This document shows positions 18,671-26,624 of a stretch of 64,000 bases of DNA, one piece after another. The position numbers were made by a program, and so were the translations under genes. Numbering within the stretch: the stretch's first letter is position 1; each line of letters starts with the position of its first letter. The notes under the pieces are model-generated. The model was given only the letters and a program-made list of their open reading frames with translations, searched no databases and was not told the DNA's origin. Location of the stretch: NCBI GenBank assembly GCA_963826505.1, contig CAWGXG010000007.1, positions 744,001 through 808,000 of the forward strand. Reading direction: 5' to 3'. Origin of the DNA: CAWGXG01 sp963826505. GTDB lineage: Bacteria > Chloroflexota > Anaerolineae > Aggregatilineales > Aggregatilineaceae.

Positions 18671-19429
18671 ATGGCCCGCCTGATAGTGCTCGGATCGGCT
18701 GCCGCTGTCTCGGATGCCGAACACGACAATACCCATTTCTTGCTTGCAGGGGATCGGGGCAGCGTGGTGTTGGTGGACTGCGGCTCTAACCCCCTGGGGA
18801 AGCTGGCGCAGCACGGCGTCCACTACGATCACCTGACCGACCTGATCCTGACGCATTTCCACCCGGATCACGTGTACGGAGTGCCGATTCTGCTGATGCA
18901 AATGTGGTTGATGGGCCGCCGCAAACCCTTGAACGTGCACGGGCTGCACCACTGTTTGCAGCGCATCGAAGCTATGATGGTCGCGTTCATGATCGAAACC
19001 TGGCCCGATTTTTTCCCGCTGGTCTACCACCGTCTGCCCGAACGCGACCAGACCCCCGTGCTCGAAAACGCGGATTTCCGGATCACGGCGTGGCCGACCC
19101 GTCACTTCATCCCGACGATCGGTCTGCGGGTCGAGGTCAAGACGACGGATCACGTCGTCGCGTATTCGTGCGACACCGAGCCGATCCCCGCGATTATCGC
19201 CCTGGCTCAGGACGCGGACCTGCTGCTGCACGAGGCGGCGGGCGCCGGGTTTGGGCATTCGAGCGCGGCCCAGGCAGGCGAAGCCGCGACATTGGCGAGC
19301 GCCAAGCGCCTTTCGCTGATTCATTACCAGGTGGTCAACACGGACCCCTGCTTGCTGCTCGACGAAGCGCAGGCCACCTTTGACGGGCCGGTCGAGCTGG
19401 CCGTCGATCACACCGTCTACGAAATTTAG
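18671..19429 (+). CDS. Metallo-beta-lactamase-fold hydrolase (RNase Z-like)
   Basis: About 252 residues from ATG 18671, which lies after GACAGGATATC. The metal motif is THFHPDHVYG (HxHxDH). Further ligands are plausible in WPTRHFIPTIG, SCDTEP and LLHEAAG, and a late His in SLIHYQV. The arrangement is closest to the RNase Z/arylsulfatase branch, but the tRNase Z exosite is not evident, so substrate assignment is open. It converges on the small gene at 19504. Confidence 0.75.
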   Translation: MARLIVLGSAAAVSDAEHDNTHFLLAGDRGSVVLVDCGSNPLGKLAQHGVHYDHLTDLILTHFHPDHVYGVPILLMQMWLMGRRKPLNVHGLHHCLQRIEAMMVAFMIETWPDFFPLVYHRLPERDQTPVLENADFRITAWPTRHFIPTIGLRVEVKTTDHVVAYSCDTEPIPAIIALAQDADLLLHEAAGAGFGHSSAAQAGEAATLASAKRLSLIHYQVVNTDPCLLLDEAQATFDGPVELAVDHTVYEI

Positions 19430-19503
19430 GGTGTTAGGGAATCAATACGCGACACGTACAGCGTGCCGCGTTGTGTTGCAGGCTAGAACGCCGCCGTAGA
19501 GGA

Positions 19504-19719
19504 TCAGCCTGTTTCGGAGAGTTTCTCAACCGGCTTCACGGTCGCGTGCAGGAAGGCAAAATCACCGCGCGGCGGCATGACCTCGAAAATCTCGACGACT
19601 TCGAACGTATATTTGCCGATCTGGACGTGATCACCAACTTTGGGGCGCTGAAATTCGTTCACAATTGCGCCGGGGTGCTCGCCGCCGATGACAACGTAAC
19701 TCACCTTATAAGTCATCAT
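19504..19719 (-). CDS. Small hypothetical beta-rich protein
   Basis: A 71-residue protein with alternating hydrophobic and charged residues (YKVSYVVIGGEHPGAIV, VGDHVQIGKYTFEVVEIFEV), suggesting a small SH3/KOW-like beta barrel. It starts 26 nt after the stop of the cNMP-binding gene on the same strand, so the two probably form an operon. A second Met codon follows the first, so the start is uncertain by one residue. I do not recognise the family. Confidence 0.6.
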   Translation of the reverse strand: MMTYKVSYVVIGGEHPGAIVNEFQRPKVGDHVQIGKYTFEVVEIFEVMPPRGDFAFLHATVKPVEKLSETG

Positions 19720-19745
19720 GAGTCCCCATCCTTGTTCGCAGGGTG

Positions 19746-20201
19746 TTAGCGGCTACCCGCTCCGAGGTCCAGATTGCGGTGGCGCAGCTTGAACGACAGG
19801 TCCTGCGCGATGTTGCGCATGATGATATAGCCAATCGCGGTGTCGGAGCGGCACAACGCGTGAAACGCGTCGGCCTGGATAGAGCGCAGCACGGTCCTAT
19901 CGCGGCTGCACCGCACGGTAGCGGACCGCTTGCCCTGGTCGAGCAGCGCCATTTCGCCGACGATCTGGCCGCGTCCCAGGTAGACCTGGGACCGTTCCGG
20001 CTCGGTGGGGGCGCTGCGGATGCGAATCTCGACCTGCCCCTCGCTGACCATGTACAGCTTATCGCCGTCGTCATCCTGGTTGAAGATGACGACACCCTCG
20101 TCAAATGCTTCTTCCTGGCTGATGTCAATCAAGCGTTGGAGTTGATCGTCGGTCAGGCCGTGAAAGAGGCCGATGGTTTTCATCAAATCATGCAGAGTCA
20201 T
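19746..20201 (-). CDS. Cyclic-nucleotide-binding domain protein, single domain
   Basis: The 151-residue protein is nearly all one cNMP-binding domain: LFHGLTDDQLQRLIDI at the start, then VIFNQDDDGDKLYMVSEGQVEI, then a phosphate-binding cassette GEMALLDQGKRSATVR. The cassette Glu and Arg that hold the cyclic phosphate are both present, so ligand binding is plausible. There is no DNA-binding helix-turn-helix after the C-helix, unlike CRP/FNR. It probably acts as a regulatory subunit. It is the first gene of an operon with the 71-residue protein. Confidence 0.8.
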   Translation of the reverse strand: MTLHDLMKTIGLFHGLTDDQLQRLIDISQEEAFDEGVVIFNQDDDGDKLYMVSEGQVEIRIRSAPTEPERSQVYLGRGQIVGEMALLDQGKRSATVRCSRDRTVLRSIQADAFHALCRSDTAIGYIIMRNIAQDLSFKLRHRNLDLGAGSR

Positions 20202-20553
20202 GAACCACCCCTCGTCTTACCCGGTGCATGCTTTTCACCAACGATCGGGTCAAGGTGTATTGCCGATGCAGTGTAAGCATACTATAGGATTCCACGTTCG
20301 AGCAAACGATTACAGCCGTCGCGTCTTGGCTGTTTTGATAACTGTCCAGTGACGCGCACGCGCGCGGGGCACGGTCCGCTATTGTCAGAGGCGGCGGGCT
20401 GGTGCTAAAATGAGCATTAATGATGAACCACGCTCTGCGCAGTCTAACAGTCTTGTTCGGCGTTATTGCTCCCGGTTCAGTGTTACGGAAACCTGGCCCG
20501 CTGATGAATTGTGCGCTTTGTGATCGAAGCGGATGGCTTTGTGCGTATAAGCG
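20202..20553 (+). other. Intergenic region between divergent genes
   Basis: This stretch of about 350 nt separates the leftward cNMP-binding gene from the rightward GNAT-like gene and should hold both promoters. I see no gene, no strong -35/-10 pair and no clear hairpin in it. Confidence 0.4.
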
Positions 20554-21600
20554 GTGAGAGGGGACCAGGCTATAAATCATTCGGAACCTAAGCCGCTTAC
20601 ACCTCTGGATCTGCCGCTGGTCCGCCGCGTGATCCCGCAGCGACTGGCGCTGGATACAGCGGTAGCTTTGACGCGTGGTATGCCCGGCCTGGAAGACGTG
20701 CTGCTGTCGTCCGTGCCGCTGGCCGATCTGGGATCGCCGACGCTCGTCATCCGCAATGGAGAAGGCGGCGGCGTGGGCCAGTTTCGTCTGCGGTCGGACA
20801 AGACGGTCGCGCACCTCACCTTTCTCGCGCCCGAACCTCAGGAGAGTGACCAACATGTGTGGGCCGTGCTGGTGGACGCCCTGGTATTCGAGGCGGGACG
20901 GCGAGGAGCGCATCTGATCAGTGCGGAAGTGCCCGAAGGGCATTGGGTGGGCGATCTGCTGCGGACGGCGGGCTTCGCGGTCTATTCGCGGCAGGTGATC
21001 CTGCGCCGCGAGCCGGGATCGCCGCTGACGGGAGCCGATCCGGACCTGCTGCGTCCGGAGCAGTCGCGCGACGCGATTGGGCTGAGCGCGCTGCATGTCA
21101 ATACTGTGCCGCGTCTGCTGCTGCAAGCTGAACCCCTTCCGGCAGTCGATTGTATGGGACTGGTGTATGAGCGTGAAGGCCAGATCGCAGGTTATCTGGC
21201 GGTGTCCGAGGGGAAAAATGGGATCGTGATCAAGCCCTATTTTCACCCGGAAGTGTACGATCAGGCAGCGGCTATCTTGTTAGCGGCACTGACGCAATTG
21301 CCGCGTGCCGCCTTATTGCCCGTGTATGTTTACGCCCGCGCCTATCAAGACTGGCTGCGCGGCGTCTTAGAGCGCGTGGAGTTTGAGCCATGGATGCAGC
21401 AAGCGTTGATGGTTAAGCACACATTGGTCCGGGTCGAGCGGCTGGAATTTGCCACCATGCCGGGCCTGGAAGGGTACCCATTGCGCCCGCCGGTCATCGA
21501 ACGACCGATGCCGCTGCGCAAATTTTTCTCTGAACGTATGCCAAGGTTTCGGCAGTCCCGGCGGCTGCCGGGACACCGGAATGGGGATGACCCTGTCTAA
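20554..21600 (+). CDS. Hypothetical protein, possible tandem GNAT fold
   Basis: About 348 residues. Two alpha/beta halves are visible. The first has VGQFRLRSDKTVAHLTFLAPEP then VLVDALVFEAGRRGAHLISAEVPEG; the second has YEREGQIAGYLAVSEGKNGIVIKPYFHPE then AAAILLAALTQLP. Each resembles the beta4-alpha3 core of GNAT acetyltransferases, but no clear acetyl-CoA loop is seen, so this is tentative. The GTG start at 20554 is weakly supported. It ends 5 nt before the R3H ATPase gene and probably shares its transcript. Confidence 0.55.
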   Translation: MRGDQAINHSEPKPLTPLDLPLVRRVIPQRLALDTAVALTRGMPGLEDVLLSSVPLADLGSPTLVIRNGEGGGVGQFRLRSDKTVAHLTFLAPEPQESDQHVWAVLVDALVFEAGRRGAHLISAEVPEGHWVGDLLRTAGFAVYSRQVILRREPGSPLTGADPDLLRPEQSRDAIGLSALHVNTVPRLLLQAEPLPAVDCMGLVYEREGQIAGYLAVSEGKNGIVIKPYFHPEVYDQAAAILLAALTQLPRAALLPVYVYARAYQDWLRGVLERVEFEPWMQQALMVKHTLVRVERLEFATMPGLEGYPLRPPVIERPMPLRKFFSERMPRFRQSRRLPGHRNGDDPV

Positions 21601-21605
21601 ACACT

Positions 21606-23244
21606 ATGGAACGTCGAATAACTGATGACCTTGATCGTTTGAAAGCAGTATTGCCCGATTATCTTGTGCGCTCGTTGGAAGGATTGCACCGCAACGACGA
21701 CGATTTACTCGAAGTCATTCTGGACCTGGGCCGCGTGCCGACCGCTCGTTTTGTAGATGGCGAAGTCGTGCTCGACAGCCGGGAGGTGGCGCCTGAGACG
21801 ATCGACTATGTTTCAGAGCGCACGGGTGATTTTGACGAGGACAATCGGGCTGGAATCGAACGCACGCTGCACCGGATCAGCGCGATCCGCAACCGGCGAG
21901 GGGCGATTGTCGGATTAACCTGCCGTGTCGGGCGGGCCGTCTATGGCACGATCGACATTTTGCAGGACATCATCGAAGCCGGGAACAACGTGTTGCTGTT
22001 GGGTCCGCCCGGTGTAGGAAAAACCACGTTGCTGCGTGAAGCGGCGCGCGTGCTGGCCGAATCGCGGCGCGTGGTGATCGTGGATACCTCGAACGAAATC
22101 GGCGGGGACGGGGACGTGCCGCATCCTGCCGTGGGGCGCGCGCGGCGGATGCAGGTGCCGACGCCGCATCCTTCAGCATGAAGTGATGATCGAAGCCGTC
22201 GAGAACCACAATCCCGAAGTGATCGTGATCGATGAGATCGGGCGCGAGCTGGAAGCCCAGGCCGCGCGCACGATTGCCGAACGCGGCGTGCAGCTGATCG
22301 GCACGGCGCACGGCAATACACTGGATAACTTGCTGCTGAATCCGACGCTGTCCGATCTGGTCGGCGGGATCGAGTCGGTCACATTGTCCGATGAGGAAGC
22401 GCGGCGGCGCGGTACGCAAAAAACCGTGCTCGAACGGCGCGCTCCTCCGACTTTCAATGTGCTGGTCGAGCTGCAAACGCGTCACCGGCTGGTCGTGCTG
22501 GATGACGTGGGCGCGGCGGTGGATGCCAAGCTGCGTGGGCGTCCGCTGCCAGTTGAAATCCGGCAGCGTGACGACGCGGGCGAAATCAAGATCGAGAGCG
22601 CGCGACCCGAAAACGTCTTTGGGGATCGCAACGGCGCGCGCGGAAGAAATGGCGGCAAGCGCGAGCAGCGCACCGACCGCTACGCGACGGCCGAGCCTGA
22701 AGGCAGCTTCGACCGGGGCGGATCGTTCAACCCGGGGGCGGAGGGCGGTCGCACGCGGCAAACGCTGCACGTCTTCGCCTACGGAGTGGCCCGCAACCGG
22801 TTGGATCAGGTGGCGCAGCAGTTGCATGTGCCGGTCCAGGTCGTAGACGATCTGGAAATGGCGCAGGCGCTCGTCACGCTCAAGAACTACTACCGCCGCC
22901 GCCCGCGCCTGATCGTCGACGCGGAAAAGATGGGCGTCTCGATCTATGTCCTGCGCGCCAATACGGCCACCCAGATGGAAGATTTTCTGGTGGAAGCGTT
23001 TGGCCTGTACCACGAGGGCGGCGGATCGCCGCGCGAACTCGCTAACGATCCGCTGCGCGAAACCGAGGACGCAATCCGGCGCATCCGAAGCGGGGCGCGC
23101 TCGGTTGATCTGGCTCCGCAGGACTCGTATACGCGCCGCAAGCAGCACGATATGGCCCGTGCGGCACATCTCGTGTCGCATTCGTACGGCACGGAGCCTT
23201 ATCGCCGCGTGCGCATCTTCCGCGACGAGCCGCAGCGGCCATAA
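21606..23244 (+). CDS. SpoIIIAA/Ycf45-like AAA ATPase with C-terminal R3H domain, one frameshift
   Basis: N-terminal half: about 90 residues, then an ATPase core with Walker A LGPPGVGKTTLLRE, the DTSNEIGGDGD segment and, after the frameshift at about 22167 (CCGCATCC, one extra base), HEVMIEAVENHNPEVIVIDEIG (Walker B) and LIGTAHG. This matches the stage III sporulation AA / chloroplast Ycf45 family. A long Arg/Gly-rich linker (about residues 340-385) leads to a second module and a terminal R3H-like single-strand nucleic-acid-binding motif. Joined length is about 545 residues. The role is unknown in detail; RNA or DNA binding is inferred. Confidence 0.8.
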
Positions 23245-23297
23245 AGCGCGGTGGCATGTGAGGAATTCACCCGGTAAAATCAGTTCGCCGGGTCGTG

Positions 23298-23331
23298 AAT
23301 CGCCGGTCGGTTGGTCGACTGGCGATTTTTT
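23298..23331 (+). terminator. Rho-independent terminator after the R3H ATPase gene
   Basis: A 12-bp stem (AATCGCCGGTCG / CGACTGGCGATT, one wobble) with a short loop ends in a T-run. It sits 54 nt after the stop and just before the next gene. Confidence 0.75.
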
Positions 23332-23352
23332 CGCCAGGGAGAGGGTCCGCAC

Positions 23353-23898
23353 GTGATCAGATCAAGACGGAAGAATGTTGAAGGACCAGCGAACGGGGCA
23401 CCGCGTCGCCGGGGTTGTTGGCCGCTGCTGATGCTGCTGACCGTGGTCGCAGTGATCGCCGGGGGCGTGATCGCCTTATTGCTGACGCTGGCCGGTCAGC
23501 CGAACGCGATCCGGATGAAGGTCGAACCGGCGCGCGCGGTCGTGCCTGCCGGTCAGCCGTTCACGGTCACCGTGACGATTGAAAATGTCGATCTTGAAGC
23601 CGTGACAGTGTCCGCCATCGGTTTCGAGCACAGCCTGTCCGACGGCGTCAGCGTGACACAGATGGACCCGCCCTACCGCGCCGCCAAAGAGCGCAGTATG
23701 TTATGGCTTGGCTCGTGGAGCGAATACACGCTTGATCGCCAGGTGTTGGGCGGTGACACCCTGACGATCACGTTCACGCTGGTGGCCGACCAACCGGGGA
23801 CGTACAGCGGGCAGGTGACGGTCTGGATCCAGGGTAAATTAGTGGGCATGTCGATCCAGCGGGCACGGCGTGCTACGTTGAGCGTCGAAGCAAGTTAG
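23353..23898 (+). CDS. Hypothetical membrane-anchored protein with Ig-like/DUF11-type ectodomain
   Basis: GTG 23353 follows AGGGAGAGGGTCCGCAC. A basic N-terminus (RSRRKN...PRRRG) precedes one membrane segment at about residues 27-50. The external part (PARAVVPAGQPFTVTVTIENVDLEAVTV ... GDTLTITFTLVADQPGTYSGQVTVWIQG) has the pattern of an Ig-like beta-sandwich repeat. It lies 12 nt before tmk. Function unknown. Confidence 0.6.
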   Translation: MIRSRRKNVEGPANGAPRRRGCWPLLMLLTVVAVIAGGVIALLLTLAGQPNAIRMKVEPARAVVPAGQPFTVTVTIENVDLEAVTVSAIGFEHSLSDGVSVTQMDPPYRAAKERSMLWLGSWSEYTLDRQVLGGDTLTITFTLVADQPGTYSGQVTVWIQGKLVGMSIQRARRATLSVEAS

Positions 23899-23910
23899 GC
23901 AGGCAGCCGC

Positions 23911-24534
23911 GTGTTTATTACCTTCGAAGGTCCAGATGGCAGCGGCAAGACGACTCAGATCGCCACGCTGATCGATTATTTGCACGCGCAGAACCGGCAG
24001 GTCTTCGCCACGCGCGAGCCGGGCGGCACGGAAATCGGCGATCAGATCAGGACGATTCTGCACGATCTCAAGAATGCCGGGATGCATCCGCACACCGAAA
24101 TTTTGCTTTACGCGGCTTCCCGTGCTCAGTTGGTCGCGCAGGAAATCCGGCCCCGGTTGGAGGCGGGTGAGGTCGTCATCTCCGATCGCTACGCGGACAG
24201 CACGCTGGCTTACCAGGGTTACGGTCATGGCCTGGACCTGGACGTGCTGCGCGCCATCCTGAACTTTGCGACCGGCGGGCTGAAGCCCGATCTCACGATC
24301 TACCTGGATGTGTCCGCCGAAGAAGGTCTGAAGCGTCGCCAACAGGCGGCGCAGACGGGCGCGGAATGGAACCGCATGGACGCGCAGTCGCTGGAATTTC
24401 ACCGCCGCGTGCGTGAGGGTTATCGTCAGCTGATCGCGGCGGACCCGGATCGCTGGGTATGCATTGACGCGGTAGGCGAGCGCGCCACAATCCAGGCGCA
24501 GATTCGCGCCGCCGTGCTGGCGCGTCTGGGATAA
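23911..24534 (+). CDS. tmk: Thymidylate kinase
   Basis: Phosphorylates dTMP to dTDP. P-loop FEGPDGSGKTTQ, ATREPGGTEIGDQIR (DR-loop region), DRYADSTLAYQGYG (substrate site) and LDVSAEEGLKRR (lid) all match Tmk. At 207 residues it is of normal length. GTG start. It is the last gene of the rightward group before the convergent hsp20. Confidence 0.94.
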   Translation: MFITFEGPDGSGKTTQIATLIDYLHAQNRQVFATREPGGTEIGDQIRTILHDLKNAGMHPHTEILLYAASRAQLVAQEIRPRLEAGEVVISDRYADSTLAYQGYGHGLDLDVLRAILNFATGGLKPDLTIYLDVSAEEGLKRRQQAAQTGAEWNRMDAQSLEFHRRVREGYRQLIAADPDRWVCIDAVGERATIQAQIRAAVLARLG

Positions 24535-24558
24535 ACGCGGCAGACTTCGCCTCGACAC

Positions 24559-24597
24559 AAAAAAAGCGCCGCCGGAGCTGATAGCCCCGGCGGCGTT
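24559..24597 (-). terminator. Rho-independent terminator of hsp20
   Basis: On the minus strand a 9-bp GC stem (CGCCGCCGG / CCGGCGGCG) is followed by a run of seven T. It lies 30 nt beyond the hsp20 stop and also faces the end of tmk. Confidence 0.85.
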
Positions 24598-24630
24598 GAA
24601 TATCCGGCGGACTGACTCCGGTCCGCTGCT

Positions 24631-25098
24631 TTATTTCTTATTGGCTTTGATCGTGATCTGTTTCGGCTGGGCTTGCGGCAGCTTGGGCAGCGTGACCGTC
24701 AACACGCCGTGCTCGAAGGTCGCCTCGACCTTGTCGCCGTCCACACTGTTCGGCAGGCGCAGCGTCCGCTGGAAGCTGCCGTAGCTGCGTTCGCGGTAGT
24801 GGTAGCGGTCGCCATCTTTCTCGATGGTGTCGCCCATTTCGCCGCTGATGGTCAGCGCGTTATCTTCGATCTGGACGTTCACGTCTTCCGGCTTCAGACC
24901 GGGCAGGTCGACGCGGATCGTCAGGTCGGTATCATTCTCGATCACGTCCATTGCCGGGCGCAGCATAGGGTGGGTGGTGTCGCTCTGGAAACGGAAGGGC
25001 CACCCGCGCCACATCTCATCGAAGACCTCGTCCACTGAACGGAACGGGTCGTTGACTTCAACATCACTGCGGGGATTCCAACGCATCAAGTTACGCAT
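24631..25098 (-). CDS. Small heat-shock protein, Hsp20/alpha-crystallin family
   Basis: ATP-independent holdase chaperone. From ATG 25098, after a strong GGAGGT, it is 155 residues. The alpha-crystallin domain starts at PAMDVIENDTDLTIRVDLPGLKPEDV and includes RSYGSFQRTLRLP; the usual A-x-x-x-G-V-L motif appears as ATFEHGVLTVTLPK. The C-terminal IxI-type tail is KQITIKANKK. The gene is monocistronic, with its own terminator. Confidence 0.93.
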   Translation of the reverse strand: MRNLMRWNPRSDVEVNDPFRSVDEVFDEMWRGWPFRFQSDTTHPMLRPAMDVIENDTDLTIRVDLPGLKPEDVNVQIEDNALTISGEMGDTIEKDGDRYHYRERSYGSFQRTLRLPNSVDGDKVEATFEHGVLTVTLPKLPQAQPKQITIKANKK

Positions 25099-25260
25099 GT
25101 TACACCTCCAACTGGCTTTGTTCTGCACCTCAATGGGTGTTTTTCGATACCGTTGTTACGTCTATAATGATGGATCGCCTGCGTAAGAATAACGTCAACG
25201 CCAGTTTAGAAAACCGTCTGCGTACGATTAAAATTGCATAAGAGCACGCTGCGCGGCGGA

Positions 25261-25581
25261 TCAGCGGTAGTCGTCGCGCGGGGGGCAGAAGACATCGACC
25301 AGGCGGCAGGCGGTGATAGCCCGGCCCGCGTGCGTCACGCCGCCGGGAATCACGGCCACGTCGCCCGGCAGGACCGTCTGCGTCTCGCCGTTGATGGTCA
25401 TCTCGAACGTGCCTTCTATCCCCGTCGTAATCTGTTCGTGGGGATGGGCGTGGTCGGGCAAAGTGGCTCCGGCGTCGACGGTCCAAAAGGCGATGGTGAC
25501 CTGATCTGTGTGGATGAACTTCCCGTGAAAGCCGGGAAACACGGTCCGGGCGGGGATGTCGTCGAGGTGGTTGAATGTCAT
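25261..25581 (-). CDS. Cupin-domain protein
   Basis: About 106 residues from ATG 25581, which has AGGAGGACACC just upstream. The cupin metal motif 1 is DHAHPHEQITTGIEGTFEM and motif 2 is PGDVAVIPGGVTHAGRA. The small single-cupin fold suggests sugar or hydroxy-acid binding or a quercetinase-like role, but the substrate cannot be told. It ends CPPRDDYR. Confidence 0.8.
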   Translation of the reverse strand: MTFNHLDDIPARTVFPGFHGKFIHTDQVTIAFWTVDAGATLPDHAHPHEQITTGIEGTFEMTINGETQTVLPGDVAVIPGGVTHAGRAITACRLVDVFCPPRDDYR

Positions 25582-25649
25582 GGTGTCCTCCTGATCACTA
25601 GCGTGCGGCGGATAGTGTGCAGCGTGATCATACACCACAATCATCAAGA

Positions 25650-25682
25650 CTGGGGCGCCGTATCATCGATGCAGCGCCCCAG
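25650..25682. terminator. GC-rich inverted repeat between cupin and SIMPL genes
   Basis: A 9-bp stem CTGGGGCGC / GCGCCCCAG with a 15-nt loop lies just past the stop of the leftward SIMPL gene. It lacks a T-run, so it may be a weak terminator or an mRNA-end stabiliser. Confidence 0.4.
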
Positions 25683-25703
25683 GGGGACTTTACATGCGGT
25701 CGG

Positions 25704-26471
25704 TTAGCTGGCGGGGACGAGCGCGAAGGTGATCGTCACCGACATGCTCACGCTGAGCGTGCCGCCGCTGATGGGTGGGGCCGCCTGGGCCATCACAGCG
25801 CCACCGCCGCCCATGCCGCCGCTGGGCACGTTGTAATCGCCGTTTTCGGTCACGCTGAGCGCTTCGCCCACTTGCAGGCCCAACAGCCCGGCCAATTCGT
25901 CGGCGCGGCTTTTCGCGTTGTCGACGGCCTGGCTGCGCGCCTGAGATTGCAGCGCGGCGCGATCGGCAATGTCGAACTGGATGTAGTTCACCATGTTCGC
26001 CCCGGCGCTGACCGCTTTCGCCAGCAGATCGCCGACTTGCTGCGGATCGCGTACGGTGATGGTCAGGCCCATCGAGACGTTATACGACGGCGTGCCGGAG
26101 CTGCCGTTCGGTCCGACCGGCCCGCTTTGGCCGTAATCCTGGTAGATTGAGTAATTGTCGGTGCGCATGTCGTCCGAAGCAATGCCTGCGTCGGAGAGCG
26201 CCTGCATCACAGCCTGGATGCGGCTTGTGACGTCGTCCATCGCGGTCAGGATGTCTGTGTTGGACGACTGCGCGCCCAACGCCACCGTGACGACGTCCGG
26301 CTGCCCGTAGGCGATGCCATTGCCGGTGACGGTGATTGTGCGCTGGGACGTGCTGTCCTGGCGCGGGGGAGCGGCTTCCGCTGAGCGGGTGGGTAACAAC
26401 GCGCTGCCCGCCAACGGTACGGCTACCAGCGCCAATGCGATTGTGAAGATGGTGAGCTTCTTGAGAGACAT
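25704..26471 (-). CDS. SIMPL-domain (DUF541) secreted protein
   Basis: ATG 26471 follows GGAGGACTTCAATCT. A signal peptide covers about residues 1-33 (hydrophobic, ending near SAEAAPP). The mature part has the SIMPL pattern: RTITVTGNGIAYGQPDVVTVALGAQS, DMRTDNYSIYQDY, NVSMGLTITVRDPQQVGDLL and SQAVDNAKSRADELAGLLG. A Gly/Met-rich segment precedes a last beta-strand. The family is periplasmic or surface with poorly defined function; several members relate to oxidative stress. Total 255 residues. Confidence 0.85.
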   Translation of the reverse strand: MSLKKLTIFTIALALVAVPLAGSALLPTRSAEAAPPRQDSTSQRTITVTGNGIAYGQPDVVTVALGAQSSNTDILTAMDDVTSRIQAVMQALSDAGIASDDMRTDNYSIYQDYGQSGPVGPNGSSGTPSYNVSMGLTITVRDPQQVGDLLAKAVSAGANMVNYIQFDIADRAALQSQARSQAVDNAKSRADELAGLLGLQVGEALSVTENGDYNVPSGGMGGGGAVMAQAAPPISGGTLSVSMSVTITFALVPAS

Positions 26472-26624
26472 AGATTGAAGTCCTCCTTGTAGGTACTCTC
26501 TCGATATCATGATGCTAGCAAACAACACAGCACCCGGCCCAAGGGAATTGCCCACGTTTGCCGGGTGATGGTCGTTCGCTATGATGACGCTCGATCGACG
26601 TCAAAGGTTCCCGCGCCTGATGGA

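Noticed and set aside
19746..20201. CRP/FNR-type transcription factor
   Set aside because: The protein ends right after the C-helix; no DNA-binding domain is encoded in frame or in the next frames.
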